Shown: positions 57,564-64,000 of the stretch, in pieces
Layout of the letters: each line of letters begins with the position of its first letter
Position numbering within the stretch: the stretch's first letter is position 1
Origin: an uncultured Christensenella sp.
Lineage (GTDB): Bacteria; Bacillota; Clostridia; Christensenellales; Borkfalkiaceae
Assembly (NCBI GenBank): GCA_910577375.1
Contig: CAJTLT010000006.1
Span: 27,242-91,241 of the forward strand
DNA: 64,000 nucleotides
Direction of reading: 5' to 3'
Position numbers and translations under genes: made by a program
The notes under the pieces: generated by a model
Seen by the model: the letters and a program-made list of their open reading frames with translations, nothing else
What the model was told of the DNA's origin: nothing
The model's database searches: none

Positions 57564-58097
57564 TCAATTCTCCTTGACGTCTTTTAAAATAATGCGCGCG
57601 GGAACTCCAACGGCGGTCGCATGCGGGGGAACGTCTTTTAAAACCACCGCGCCCGCGCCTATTTTTGCGTAGTCGCCTATATTTATATTGCCCAAAATCT
57701 TAGCGCCGGCGGAAATAACGCAGTATCTGCCTACCGTGGGGTGGCGTTTTCCGGTATCCTTCCCCGTTCCGCCCAGAGTTGCGCCGTGATACAAAACAGT
57801 TCCTTCCCCAACGGAAGCGGTTTCGCCTATCACAACCCCCGCGCCGTGGTCTATGAACACTCCCGCCGCTATTTCCGCCGCGGGGTGTATTTCTATGCCC
57901 GTTTTAAATTTTGCGTGCTGCGAAACTATGCGCGCCGCAAGTTTCAAACGCATTTTATACAGTCTGTTTGCAAGGCGGTGCCAGCTCAGCGCGTGAACGC
58001 CCGAATACGTAAGAAGTATTTCGAACTTGTTGCGCGCGGCGGGGTCGTTCGCCTTTGCGGCGGCTATATCCGCCCTGAGTCTTTTGAAAAAAGCCAT
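57564..58097 (-). CDS. cysE: Serine O-acetyltransferase CysE
   Basis: 177 residues. The first enzyme of cysteine synthesis from serine. The C-terminal left-handed beta-helix has the catalytic IHPAAEIAAGVFIDHGAGVV, then YHGATLGGTGKDTGKRHPTV, then ILGNINIGDYAKIGAGAVVL. It lies in front of cysS, as in many Bacillota; pairing the amino-acid enzyme with its tRNA synthetase is typical. It has its own promoter; the leader (about 60 nt) is too short for a T-box. Confidence 0.95.
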   Translation of the reverse strand: MAFFKRLRADIAAAKANDPAARNKFEILLTYSGVHALSWHRLANRLYKMRLKLAARIVSQHAKFKTGIEIHPAAEIAAGVFIDHGAGVVIGETASVGEGTVLYHGATLGGTGKDTGKRHPTVGRYCVISAGAKILGNINIGDYAKIGAGAVVLKDVPPHATAVGVPARIILKDVKEN

Positions 58098-58162
58098 AAC
58101 CCTCCGTAGTCTTTACATTGTATGAAAACACCGCGGACGCCGTTACTTTTTTCTTTTTTAAA

Positions 58163-58191
58163 ATTATATACTTTTCACGCGACAAAATCAA
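58163..58191 (-). promoter_or_regulatory. SigA-type promoter of cysE-cysS-alaS
   Basis: Minus strand TTGATT (58191-58186), 17-nt spacer, TATAAT (58168-58163). The leader of about 58 nt ends in GGAGGG before the ATG. Confidence 0.65.
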
Positions 58192-58263
58192 GTTATTACA
58201 AGTTAAATAAACTGCAAAAAACTAACATTTTTGATTATTTTTATCAAAAAGCCGTGCCGAAAG

Positions 58264-58294
58264 TTGACAAATTATTGTGAATATATTACAATAA
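58264..58294 (+). promoter_or_regulatory. deoR-family gene promoter with palindromic operator
   Basis: TTGACA (58264-58269), 17-nt spacer, TACAAT (58287-58292). TTATTGT and ACAATAA (58272-58278 and 58288-58294) form an inverted repeat with a 9-nt centre that covers the -10, a likely autoregulatory site. ATGTTAATTT is repeated directly at 58325 and 58356. Confidence 0.6.
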
Positions 58295-58380
58295 CCCTAA
58301 TAATAGTGTAAAAATTATGTTAAAATGTTAATTTGCGCCACAAATTTTCAAATTAATGTTAATTTTACGGAGAGGGTCAC

Positions 58381-59139
58381 ATGAAAAGGGAAAGAATAGA
58401 AGACATCGCAGACATTTTGGACAAGCGCGGCAAGATGACGTTGGAACAGCTCGAAGAAGTTTTCCCCAACGTATCGCAGATGACTTTGAGGCGCGATTTG
58501 TTCCAGCTTGAAGAGGACGGGCGCATTATCCGTATACGCGGCGGCGCTATGTCCGTTAAAGAAGTGCAGAAGGTTTCCGGCGAGGCTTACACCAAAAAAA
58601 CCACTATTAACACCGACGCGAAAATCGTTATCGCGCAAAAGGCGGCGGGGCTTATCGACGAGGGTATCTGCGTATTTTTAGACGGCGGCACAACGGCAAT
58701 GTATCTCGCAAAAGAAATGCCCGATTTGAACTGCCACGTTTTCACAAACGGTATAGCCGTTGCAATGGAGCTTGCGCAAAAGAAAAACATAAACATAACC
58801 GTTGTCGGCGGGCAGCTTATGAAAGACAATCTTTCCACCTCTTCCCCCGCGGCGAAAGCTTATTTCGATTCCACCAATTTCGAAATCGCCATCGTTTCCG
58901 CCACGGCGTTTACGCCCGAAGAAGGATTTTCCTGCAATTCGCAGATTGAAAGCGACTTGCTTAAAGACGTATTCAAAAAGGCGCGTCAGGTTTATATGAT
59001 GCTTGACAGCTCCAAAATCGGCAAAATCAACCCTTATACGTTCGCGCATATAGACGATATCAACGTGCTTATCACAGACGACCACTTCCCCAAAGAGTGC
59101 AAAGAGCTTTTCGAACTGCACAACATTGTGGTAATGTAA
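58381..59139 (+). CDS. DeoR/GlpR-family transcriptional regulator
   Basis: 252 residues. N-terminal helix-turn-helix with VSQMTLRRDLFQLEEDGRII, then RGGA; C-terminal sugar-phosphate sensor fold with DGGTTAMYLAKEMP near residue 100 and the conserved SADLLK-like SDLLKDVFKKA near 200. Members usually repress sugar operons, but no sugar-metabolism gene is adjacent, so the target is unknown; autoregulation is likely from the palindrome at its promoter. GGAGAGG precedes the ATG. Its direction is opposite to most of the window. Confidence 0.93.
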   Translation: MKRERIEDIADILDKRGKMTLEQLEEVFPNVSQMTLRRDLFQLEEDGRIIRIRGGAMSVKEVQKVSGEAYTKKTTINTDAKIVIAQKAAGLIDEGICVFLDGGTTAMYLAKEMPDLNCHVFTNGIAVAMELAQKKNINITVVGGQLMKDNLSTSSPAAKAYFDSTNFEIAIVSATAFTPEEGFSCNSQIESDLLKDVFKKARQVYMMLDSSKIGKINPYTFAHIDDINVLITDDHFPKECKELFELHNIVVM

Positions 59140-59164
59140 CTTATAAACACATAAAATCAATTAT

Positions 59165-59197
59165 AAACCCGCCCGCGGAAATTCCGCGGGCGGGTTT
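59165..59197. terminator. Bidirectional terminator after the DeoR-family gene
   Basis: AAACCCGCCCGCGGAA and TTCCGCGGGCGGGTTT form a 16-bp stem with a one-base centre, followed by TTCTTTTT. It also serves the convergent small gene at 59225. Confidence 0.93.
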
Positions 59198-59224
59198 TTC
59201 TTTTTGTTACAGTCTGTATTACAA

Positions 59225-59431
59225 TCAGTCGCTCCATTTGTGCTTTTCAAGCGTTCTGTCTTTTATATCGTCGTAAAATTCAAAATATTTTTCCCTTATC
59301 TGTTCGGCGGACATATTGCCGTCGAGCAAGCCCAAAAGCTCGTCAATCTCATCGGGAGAAAAATCCGAAAGGCAGAACTCGCCCTCGAATGCCTGCGCAA
59401 GCTTCATTAAATCCCAGTTTGTTGCCTTCAT
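59225..59431 (-). CDS. Small acidic protein, hypothetical
   Basis: 68 residues from the ATG at 59431, which has GAGAGG 5 nt upstream; a longer frame would overlap the DUF89 gene. Mostly helical: TNWDLMKLAQAFEGEFCLSD and then LLDGNMSAEQIREKYFEF. It lies 10 nt after the DUF89 gene, so it is the second gene of that operon. No family recognised. Confidence 0.65.
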   Translation of the reverse strand: MKATNWDLMKLAQAFEGEFCLSDFSPDEIDELLGLLDGNMSAEQIREKYFEFYDDIKDRTLEKHKWSD

Positions 59432-59441
59432 AAAAACCTCT

Positions 59442-60308
59442 CTATTTTTCTTCCGTAAAAACAGCCGACCAAAGCGCCGCACCGAACCTTTTTGCTATAT
59501 GTTCACATTTGCACGTAAACGAATAAAAAATATTATATCCCTCGCCGTAAAGCGTTTCAAGATTGCCCAGCCCCTTTGATATAACTATATCGCTTGTTCC
59601 GAGAAGTTCAAGCGTTTCCGCGGAAATTTCCTTTAAATAAGTACCGGGGATATCAGCGCCGTTTGTAATTACCCTTGCATACTCCGTAAGCCCTATCTCT
59701 TCCGCGTCCTCAACGGTAACGTCGTTTATTACGGGCGCGCCGCGCACCGCCGAAGTTATTGAAACGTGCGGATATATTTCCTTTATTATGCGGATTAAAA
59801 TTTTATCGAGAACTATTTCGCCGCAGTTATCGTGCAGATAAAGCAATGTTTTTGCAGTTTTGAGTTTATTTTTGAGACTTTGCATTGCGGCATTTTCCGG
59901 ATTTGCCTTTTTCGCCGCAGTCAGCACGGTATCAACGGCGCTTTCGTCCAAATCGGAAAGCTTTGCAAAATCGATATAATTTGCCGCCATTGCAAGCTTC
60001 ATTGCCTCGCAAATAGGTTCTGCGGAGGTTTTTATCTGCAAATATAGTTCATCTTCCATTTGCAACAATTTTGAATTAAAAAGATGCTTTTCGCACGAAT
60101 AATCAATCCCGCAGCCGAAAATTTTGCGGTGCAAACGGTCGATATCCCGCATTAACAAAGGCGCGCAATATTCCGCGGGCGGATTTTGGCATAAAGCCTT
60201 TACCCCGCGTTTGAAATCTTCGAACCTTTCGCCCGCTCCCTGTTCCTTTTCAACCTTTTTAAGCTGACTGTTGTAAAGACAGCCCTTGCACTCCTCATCC
60301 AACAACAT
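59442..60308 (-). CDS. DUF89 family metal-dependent phosphatase
   Basis: 288 residues. The DUF89/ARMT1-like fold of proposed damage-control phosphatases: an N-terminal cysteine pair (ECKGC), then YLHDNCGEIVLDKILI near residue 155 and VRGAPVINDVTVEDAEEIG near 187, the metal and phosphate site. Members hydrolyse damaged sugar or cofactor phosphates. It has no SD; a promoter's -10 ends six bases before the ATG, so it is the fourth predicted leaderless gene of the window. Confidence 0.88.
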   Translation of the reverse strand: MLLDEECKGCLYNSQLKKVEKEQGAGERFEDFKRGVKALCQNPPAEYCAPLLMRDIDRLHRKIFGCGIDYSCEKHLFNSKLLQMEDELYLQIKTSAEPICEAMKLAMAANYIDFAKLSDLDESAVDTVLTAAKKANPENAAMQSLKNKLKTAKTLLYLHDNCGEIVLDKILIRIIKEIYPHVSITSAVRGAPVINDVTVEDAEEIGLTEYARVITNGADIPGTYLKEISAETLELLGTSDIVISKGLGNLETLYGEGYNIFYSFTCKCEHIAKRFGAALWSAVFTEEK

Positions 60309-60314
60309 ACGGAT

Positions 60315-60343
60315 ATTTTAACATAAAAATTTGTTTGTTGCAA
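60315..60343 (-). promoter_or_regulatory. Extended -10 promoter of the DUF89 gene, predicted leaderless
   Basis: Minus strand TTGCAA (60343-60338), 17-nt spacer ending TGT, TAAAAT (60320-60315), then six bases to the ATG at 60308. It has the same -35, spacer and -10 as queH and trmB. Confidence 0.6.
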
Positions 60344-60348
60344 CAAGT

Positions 60349-60384
60349 AAAACATGCGGGCGTATAACACGCCCGCATGTTTTT
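60349..60384 (-). terminator. Terminator after the pectinesterase-like gene
   Basis: AAAACATGCGGGCGT and ACGCCCGCATGTTTT form a 15-bp stem with a 5-nt loop, 18 nt after the stop at 60402. Confidence 0.9.
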
Positions 60385-60401
60385 ATCTTTTGTAAAAATT
60401 A

Positions 60402-63400
60402 TTATACCGCAACTATAGTAATTGACCTGATATAAATTTGTCCGTCGGCTGCACCCTGTTCGCCCGCTTCGGGTGCTTTAATCGTAATTACGATTTGACC
60501 GTTTTCGGCATCGTAACTAACCGTAGCGTTATTATCGCAAGCGCCGCCGTTAGGGTGCCAGTTTATTTGAACCGTAGTTCCCGCCGCCGCAGTAATCTTA
60601 ATGGTTTCGCCGACGTTTGTTTTACATTCTGACCCATTGCCCACGATACGCGAAGAGAATTCAACGCCTGCAACAACGGGCGTAACTCCTCCGCCGAAAG
60701 CCAAACTTATTTCTTCACCTGCCTGCCAGATTTTGCTGGAATCTTTAAGCGTAACGTAAATATCCGTATTACCGTTAATCGGAGCATACGTGTATTCTGT
60801 CGTCTTATCACTCGCGTATACCTTATCAAGAATTTTACCGGGATAATTTTCAGCAGTAATAAGAGTAACTATAGCCGCCTCGTCGATTACATTTCCGTGA
60901 GCTTTTGTAATAGTACCCAAAAGCGTATCTTCAGTTTCCGTTTTTACATATATGCTTACAGTGTGTTCTACGCTCTCTTCAGGAACTGTTTCCGTATTTA
61001 CCGTAATATCAACTATATATTTTTGCGAGTGCAAAATTTTAATAGTCGCCCTTCCTTCGGCATCGTATGTAATTTCCGCATCGGCATTTGTACCGTAACC
61101 GCTAAACCAACCAATAGAAACCTCGCCGGCTTTAGCGATTTTTATTACGGTATCATTGGAAACCTGAATGGAATTTCCGTTCCAACGACCTGTTCCCGTC
61201 CATTCAAGTTTACCCGCAAAATGTTCCTGAACAGTTTCACTAGAATTTTTATCAACTTCCGTAAAGTCATAAGTAAACTTTGTTTCTTCGGGTAATTCGC
61301 CCGAATCAAGCCCCGCAAGTATTCTCAGTTTGGAATATTCCGTATCGCAGTCGAATTCGGTTGTGTATCCGACTTTGCCGTTGGCAGTTCCGAACAGATT
61401 AGCCTTTGTATAATTAGCCGCCTGCCCCGCGGTAAGCACGCTTCCGCCCGCAACAGCCGTCTGCATTATAGGATTGCCTTCCGCGTCGGTAGAACCGTAT
61501 TCGCAGAAATCCGCGCCCGCGGCGGTAACGGTTGTGTTCCAATCGTTCCAACGGTGAATTTTATGCGAGCCGTCGCTGCCTTCCTGCGAGTAAGCGTCGC
61601 TGAACGAACAACCGATATACGCAACCGTTGCTTTTTCTCCCCAAGGTCTGCCGAGCGACATAGAAGCGGCGTTAACCTTGCCGTCGTCAGTAAATTCGCA
61701 GTTGTTGAAAATATAACCGTAATCGGGCTTTTTAGCCGTTGAATGCTTTGCCGCGGTTACATAACCGTTCTGAGGATTATCGCTTGTTTTGGTTTCTCTG
61801 TTTACCGCAACTATTTTGCAATCGTCAAAGTAAGCAAGCGCGTTTTCTCCGCCGAAAATAAAGTCTATATTGCCGTCAATCTGCGACTGATAATAATACG
61901 ACCTTCCGCTCTTCATATAAAGCGTATCCTGATTGCCGTAAAGGTGGCACTTATACAGCGTTGCACCGTCGGAATCCAACGTGAGAGCCACGCCCTGCGC
62001 CGCCTGATTGCCGCTATAATGCCCCGAATTGTTTATATAATCGAAATCGTTGTGTATTGCAAGATTATAAGCCTTGAAATTTTTACCCGTTACGTGCAAT
62101 GTTGCACAGTTAAGCGCCCACAAACTGCCGCTCAAAATGTCTGCATCGCCCTCTACAAGCGAATAGGTGAGTTTTGTATCGTCGATATTTTCGCCCAAAC
62201 CGACCAGAGTTACGTTATCTACGTCAAGCCAAACCTTTTCCGTATACGTGCCCGTCTGAAGCTTTACAACTTTATTAACTCCGCTTTCATAATTGCATGC
62301 TTTAAGATACTGAACGGCTTGCGTAAGGGTTTTGAACTCTCCGGTTTCGCCTACGGTTATTTCGACCTTGTTGTCAACAACGTCTTTTTTCGCCTTAACG
62401 ATAACGTCGTATGAAGCGCTTACGTTTTTATTCCCTACGGTATAGGTCGAATCCACCGACACGGTAACTTTTTGCGTGCCCTCCGCGGTAAGCGCGGGCG
62501 TTGATACGCTGTACCAGCTGTCTTTCAGTTTTTGTTTGATAGTATCGCCGCCGAAACTGCAATTTGCAACTACGGAAATATTACTCTTGCTGAAAGTGCC
62601 GTCGGGCAAATATGCCTGCTGAACGGTAACCTGTTTGTTGGAGTTTAAGCCTATAGTGCTGAGTTCTATAGAATCCACCATATAAACTTTTACTTTATAT
62701 GTAGCGGTAAACTCTTTTGTTTGGCTATCGAGGTTAGAGCTGAGGAAATATGTAACGCTTATTTCATATTCGCCGGAAGCTTTAGGGTTATAATGGGAAG
62801 TATCGAATTTGCAGTTTTCAAGCTTTATAGGCGTACGCACGCCGCTCGCGTCTTTTGAAACCAAAGTAACGCCCGTGCAATCTACTTTTTGCGTTACAAG
62901 ATAATCGGTTGTTCCCGCGCTTGTAATTTCTATCGCCTCTATGGGGGAAGCCGTCGATTTATAATTCAGCTCGATTGCAAAAACGTCAACCGTGCCCTTT
63001 GAAGTCTGGAATTTATAAGTACCTTTTACAACTTCCAGCTCTAAATCGTTCAACACTTTATCCGCCGTATTGATTTGTACGTCTTCAACAGAGTTATCCG
63101 CTTTTGTCAGCTTGTAGCCCGCATTCCCCACCGTTGAAGAACCGCTCGCAAAAGAGATTTTGAGCGTGCCGTTTGCGGGAACGTTTATTGTTATTACGCC
63201 ATTCTTTACCGAACGCGTGTATTTGTTGGACGTGTCTTTTCTGTCACGAAGCTCCGTACCGTTAGGAATTGAAACAACCCCGTTAGTCCATGCTTCGCCA
63301 AGCGTTCCCGAAGATAAGTCGGAAGCTTTAAATAAAGACTTGATATCTTTTTCTCCCGCTTCGGGACCTGCCGCTTCGCCTTTATATTCGGGCAATATCG

Positions 63401-63674
63401 CGTTGCTTTCCTGATTAAGTTTGGTTGCGTGGCACTTGTTGCACTCGTCGCCGGACCAAGTATGATTTTCCGCCGCTTTATCCGGAGCGTCGCAACCATC
63501 AACGCCGCAATGCTCATGGTGCGTGGTGCCGTTTCCGTCGTCTACCCAAGTGTAGTTATGCGTGTGTTCGCCGCCGTTTTCAACCGGGTCGCATGCGGCG
63601 GCAAAACCCGCAAGCGCAGTGACCGAGCCCATAACCAAAGCGGTCAGGGCTTTTAAAATTTTTTTATTTTTCAT
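60402..63674 (-). CDS. Secreted pectinesterase-like multidomain lipoprotein
   Basis: 1090 residues from the ATG at 63674, with GGAGG upstream. The signal ends in AGFAAAC, a likely lipid-anchored cysteine. A His/Cys-rich segment follows (HEHCGVDGC, then CNKCH), then beta-rich, Ig-like modules. The carbohydrate-esterase family 8 domain spans about residues 450-740: HLYGNQDTLYM (Gln near 578), QIDGNIDFIFGGE (Asp near 601) and SLGRPWGEK (Arg near 674), so the catalytic set is present. It would remove methyl groups from pectin at the cell surface. More beta domains lie at the C-terminus. No pectate lyase or transporter gene is adjacent. Confidence 0.88.
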   Translation of the reverse strand: MKNKKILKALTALVMGSVTALAGFAAACDPVENGGEHTHNYTWVDDGNGTTHHEHCGVDGCDAPDKAAENHTWSGDECNKCHATKLNQESNAILPEYKGEAAGPEAGEKDIKSLFKASDLSSGTLGEAWTNGVVSIPNGTELRDRKDTSNKYTRSVKNGVITINVPANGTLKISFASGSSTVGNAGYKLTKADNSVEDVQINTADKVLNDLELEVVKGTYKFQTSKGTVDVFAIELNYKSTASPIEAIEITSAGTTDYLVTQKVDCTGVTLVSKDASGVRTPIKLENCKFDTSHYNPKASGEYEISVTYFLSSNLDSQTKEFTATYKVKVYMVDSIELSTIGLNSNKQVTVQQAYLPDGTFSKSNISVVANCSFGGDTIKQKLKDSWYSVSTPALTAEGTQKVTVSVDSTYTVGNKNVSASYDVIVKAKKDVVDNKVEITVGETGEFKTLTQAVQYLKACNYESGVNKVVKLQTGTYTEKVWLDVDNVTLVGLGENIDDTKLTYSLVEGDADILSGSLWALNCATLHVTGKNFKAYNLAIHNDFDYINNSGHYSGNQAAQGVALTLDSDGATLYKCHLYGNQDTLYMKSGRSYYYQSQIDGNIDFIFGGENALAYFDDCKIVAVNRETKTSDNPQNGYVTAAKHSTAKKPDYGYIFNNCEFTDDGKVNAASMSLGRPWGEKATVAYIGCSFSDAYSQEGSDGSHKIHRWNDWNTTVTAAGADFCEYGSTDAEGNPIMQTAVAGGSVLTAGQAANYTKANLFGTANGKVGYTTEFDCDTEYSKLRILAGLDSGELPEETKFTYDFTEVDKNSSETVQEHFAGKLEWTGTGRWNGNSIQVSNDTVIKIAKAGEVSIGWFSGYGTNADAEITYDAEGRATIKILHSQKYIVDITVNTETVPEESVEHTVSIYVKTETEDTLLGTITKAHGNVIDEAAIVTLITAENYPGKILDKVYASDKTTEYTYAPINGNTDIYVTLKDSSKIWQAGEEISLAFGGGVTPVVAGVEFSSRIVGNGSECKTNVGETIKITAAAGTTVQINWHPNGGACDNNATVSYDAENGQIVITIKAPEAGEQGAADGQIYIRSITIVAV

Positions 63675-63709
63675 CTCTTCCTCCAATTTTGTAACAGATA
63701 ATGTTTTTC

Positions 63710-63807
63710 AGAGGAAAAGGGCTTTTCCTCTCCCGAGTATAAAAAATACTCGGCGCATTTACCGTTACATTGTAAATTTATTATACTATGGAAAAAAAGA
63801 TTGACAA
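63710..63807 (-). promoter_or_regulatory. Promoter and tandem-hairpin leader of the pectinesterase-like gene
   Basis: Minus strand TTGTCA (63807-63802), 16-nt spacer, TATAAT (63785-63780). The leader of about 100 nt holds two perfect hairpins in a row: CCGAGTAT/ATACTCGG (63753-63733) and AGAGGAAAAG/CTTTTCCTCT (63731-63710). Neither has a T-run, so they are not terminators. Confidence 0.6.
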
Positions 63808-64000
63808 TAGGAAAAATGAAATTTTTGTTCTTTTTATTTCATTTATTTTCACTTTTTTTTAATTGATATTATTGCATACAAACCATAACTATATAGAAAT
63901 TAGAATCGAATTATAAAAAGAAGAAAGCTAAAAACAAGGTTCCAAATCTGCTATTAAAACTATTAAAAATACAGACTTTACGAAATTGCAATCAACAAGT
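63808..64000. other. AT-rich sequence at the window edge
   Basis: No ORF with a ribosome site and no hairpin stands out. It is probably the intergenic region towards the next gene outside the window. Confidence 0.4.

Noticed and set aside
58098..58163. T-box leader for cysE-cysS
   Set aside because: The leader is about 60 nt and shows no T-box sequence or antiterminator.
58272..58294. Rex operator
   Set aside because: TTGTGAA is present, but the second half lacks the matching C, and the neighbouring gene is a DeoR regulator; autoregulation is simpler.
1..64000. CRISPR array, prophage, insertion sequence or tRNA genes
   Set aside because: No regularly spaced repeats, transposase, integrase, phage structural genes or cloverleaf-like sequences were seen on reading.

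Overview
The window reads as one stretch of chromosome from an endospore-forming, probably anaerobic member of the Bacillota (class Clostridia). The main reason is the density of sporulation genes: spoIIGA-sigE-sigG, spoVT, a SpoVB/YabM flippase, two CotF-like coat proteins, a gerA-type receptor (A, B, C), spoIVFA-spoIVFB, spmA-spmB, a SPOCS/LysM coat protein and veg. A PPi-type phosphofructokinase and a short alanyl-tRNA synthetase without the C-Ala domain also suit an uncultured gut clostridium. I cannot place it to genus. No tRNA, rRNA, insertion sequence, prophage or CRISPR array was seen, so this looks like core genome rather than an island.

Layout. 1-4.5 kb: a minus-strand DUF4175-like / MoxR / DUF58 / VWA (BatA-type) membrane operon that runs off the left edge. 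4.7-7.2 kb: sigG, sigE, spoIIGA. 7.2-12.1 kb: dus, mazG, spoVB/yabM, spoVT and two CotF genes. 12.2-17.4 kb: five tightly coupled genes (membrane protein, methyltransferase, Hsp33, TPR protein, helical-repeat protein). 17.6-21.6 kb: a metal-exporter-like permease, an orphan MalK-like ABC ATPase with degraded catalytic loops, queH, and a carbamoyltransferase with altered substrate motifs. 21.6-27.7 kb: metallophosphoesterase, trmB, a small membrane protein and the ger operon. 27.8-31.3 kb: a PadR-DUF1700-DUF4097 envelope-response module, ogg and a zinc phospholipase-like gene. 31.3-41.9 kb: spoIVF, rsmA, metG-tatD, spmAB, nifS and ispE. 42-54.3 kb: SPOCS protein, veg, a very acidic zinc-ribbon protein, lipoproteins, pfp, rplM-rpsI, and a glycosyltransferase with an LPG-synthase-type membrane protein. 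54.4-64 kb: alaS, cysS, cysE, a DeoR regulator, a DUF89 phosphatase and a large secreted pectinesterase-like lipoprotein.

How it fits together. SpoIIGA processes pro-SigE, and SigG follows in the forespore; SpoVT, SpmA/B and GerA act late in the spore, and SpoIVFA/B controls pro-SigK in the mother cell. Several blocks keep the gene order known from Bacillus subtilis (spoIIGA-sigE-sigG; spoVT-yabM-yabN; metG-tatD...rsmA; spmA-spmB).

The least ordinary observations are these. (1) Four genes (queH, trmB, ispE, DUF89) have a strong extended -10 promoter whose -10 hexamer ends exactly 6 nt before the ATG, with no Shine-Dalgarno sequence, which predicts leaderless mRNAs. (2) The ABC ATPase has lost its Q-loop, signature and H-loop residues. 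(3) A promoter-to-terminator unit of about 100 nt without an ORF between spmB and nifS looks like a small RNA with a C-rich anti-SD-like segment. (4) The carbamoyltransferase lacks the HPxQ histidine, SMG loop and HCLP cysteine. All promoter and RNA claims rest on reading the sequence by eye; none was computed or searched.
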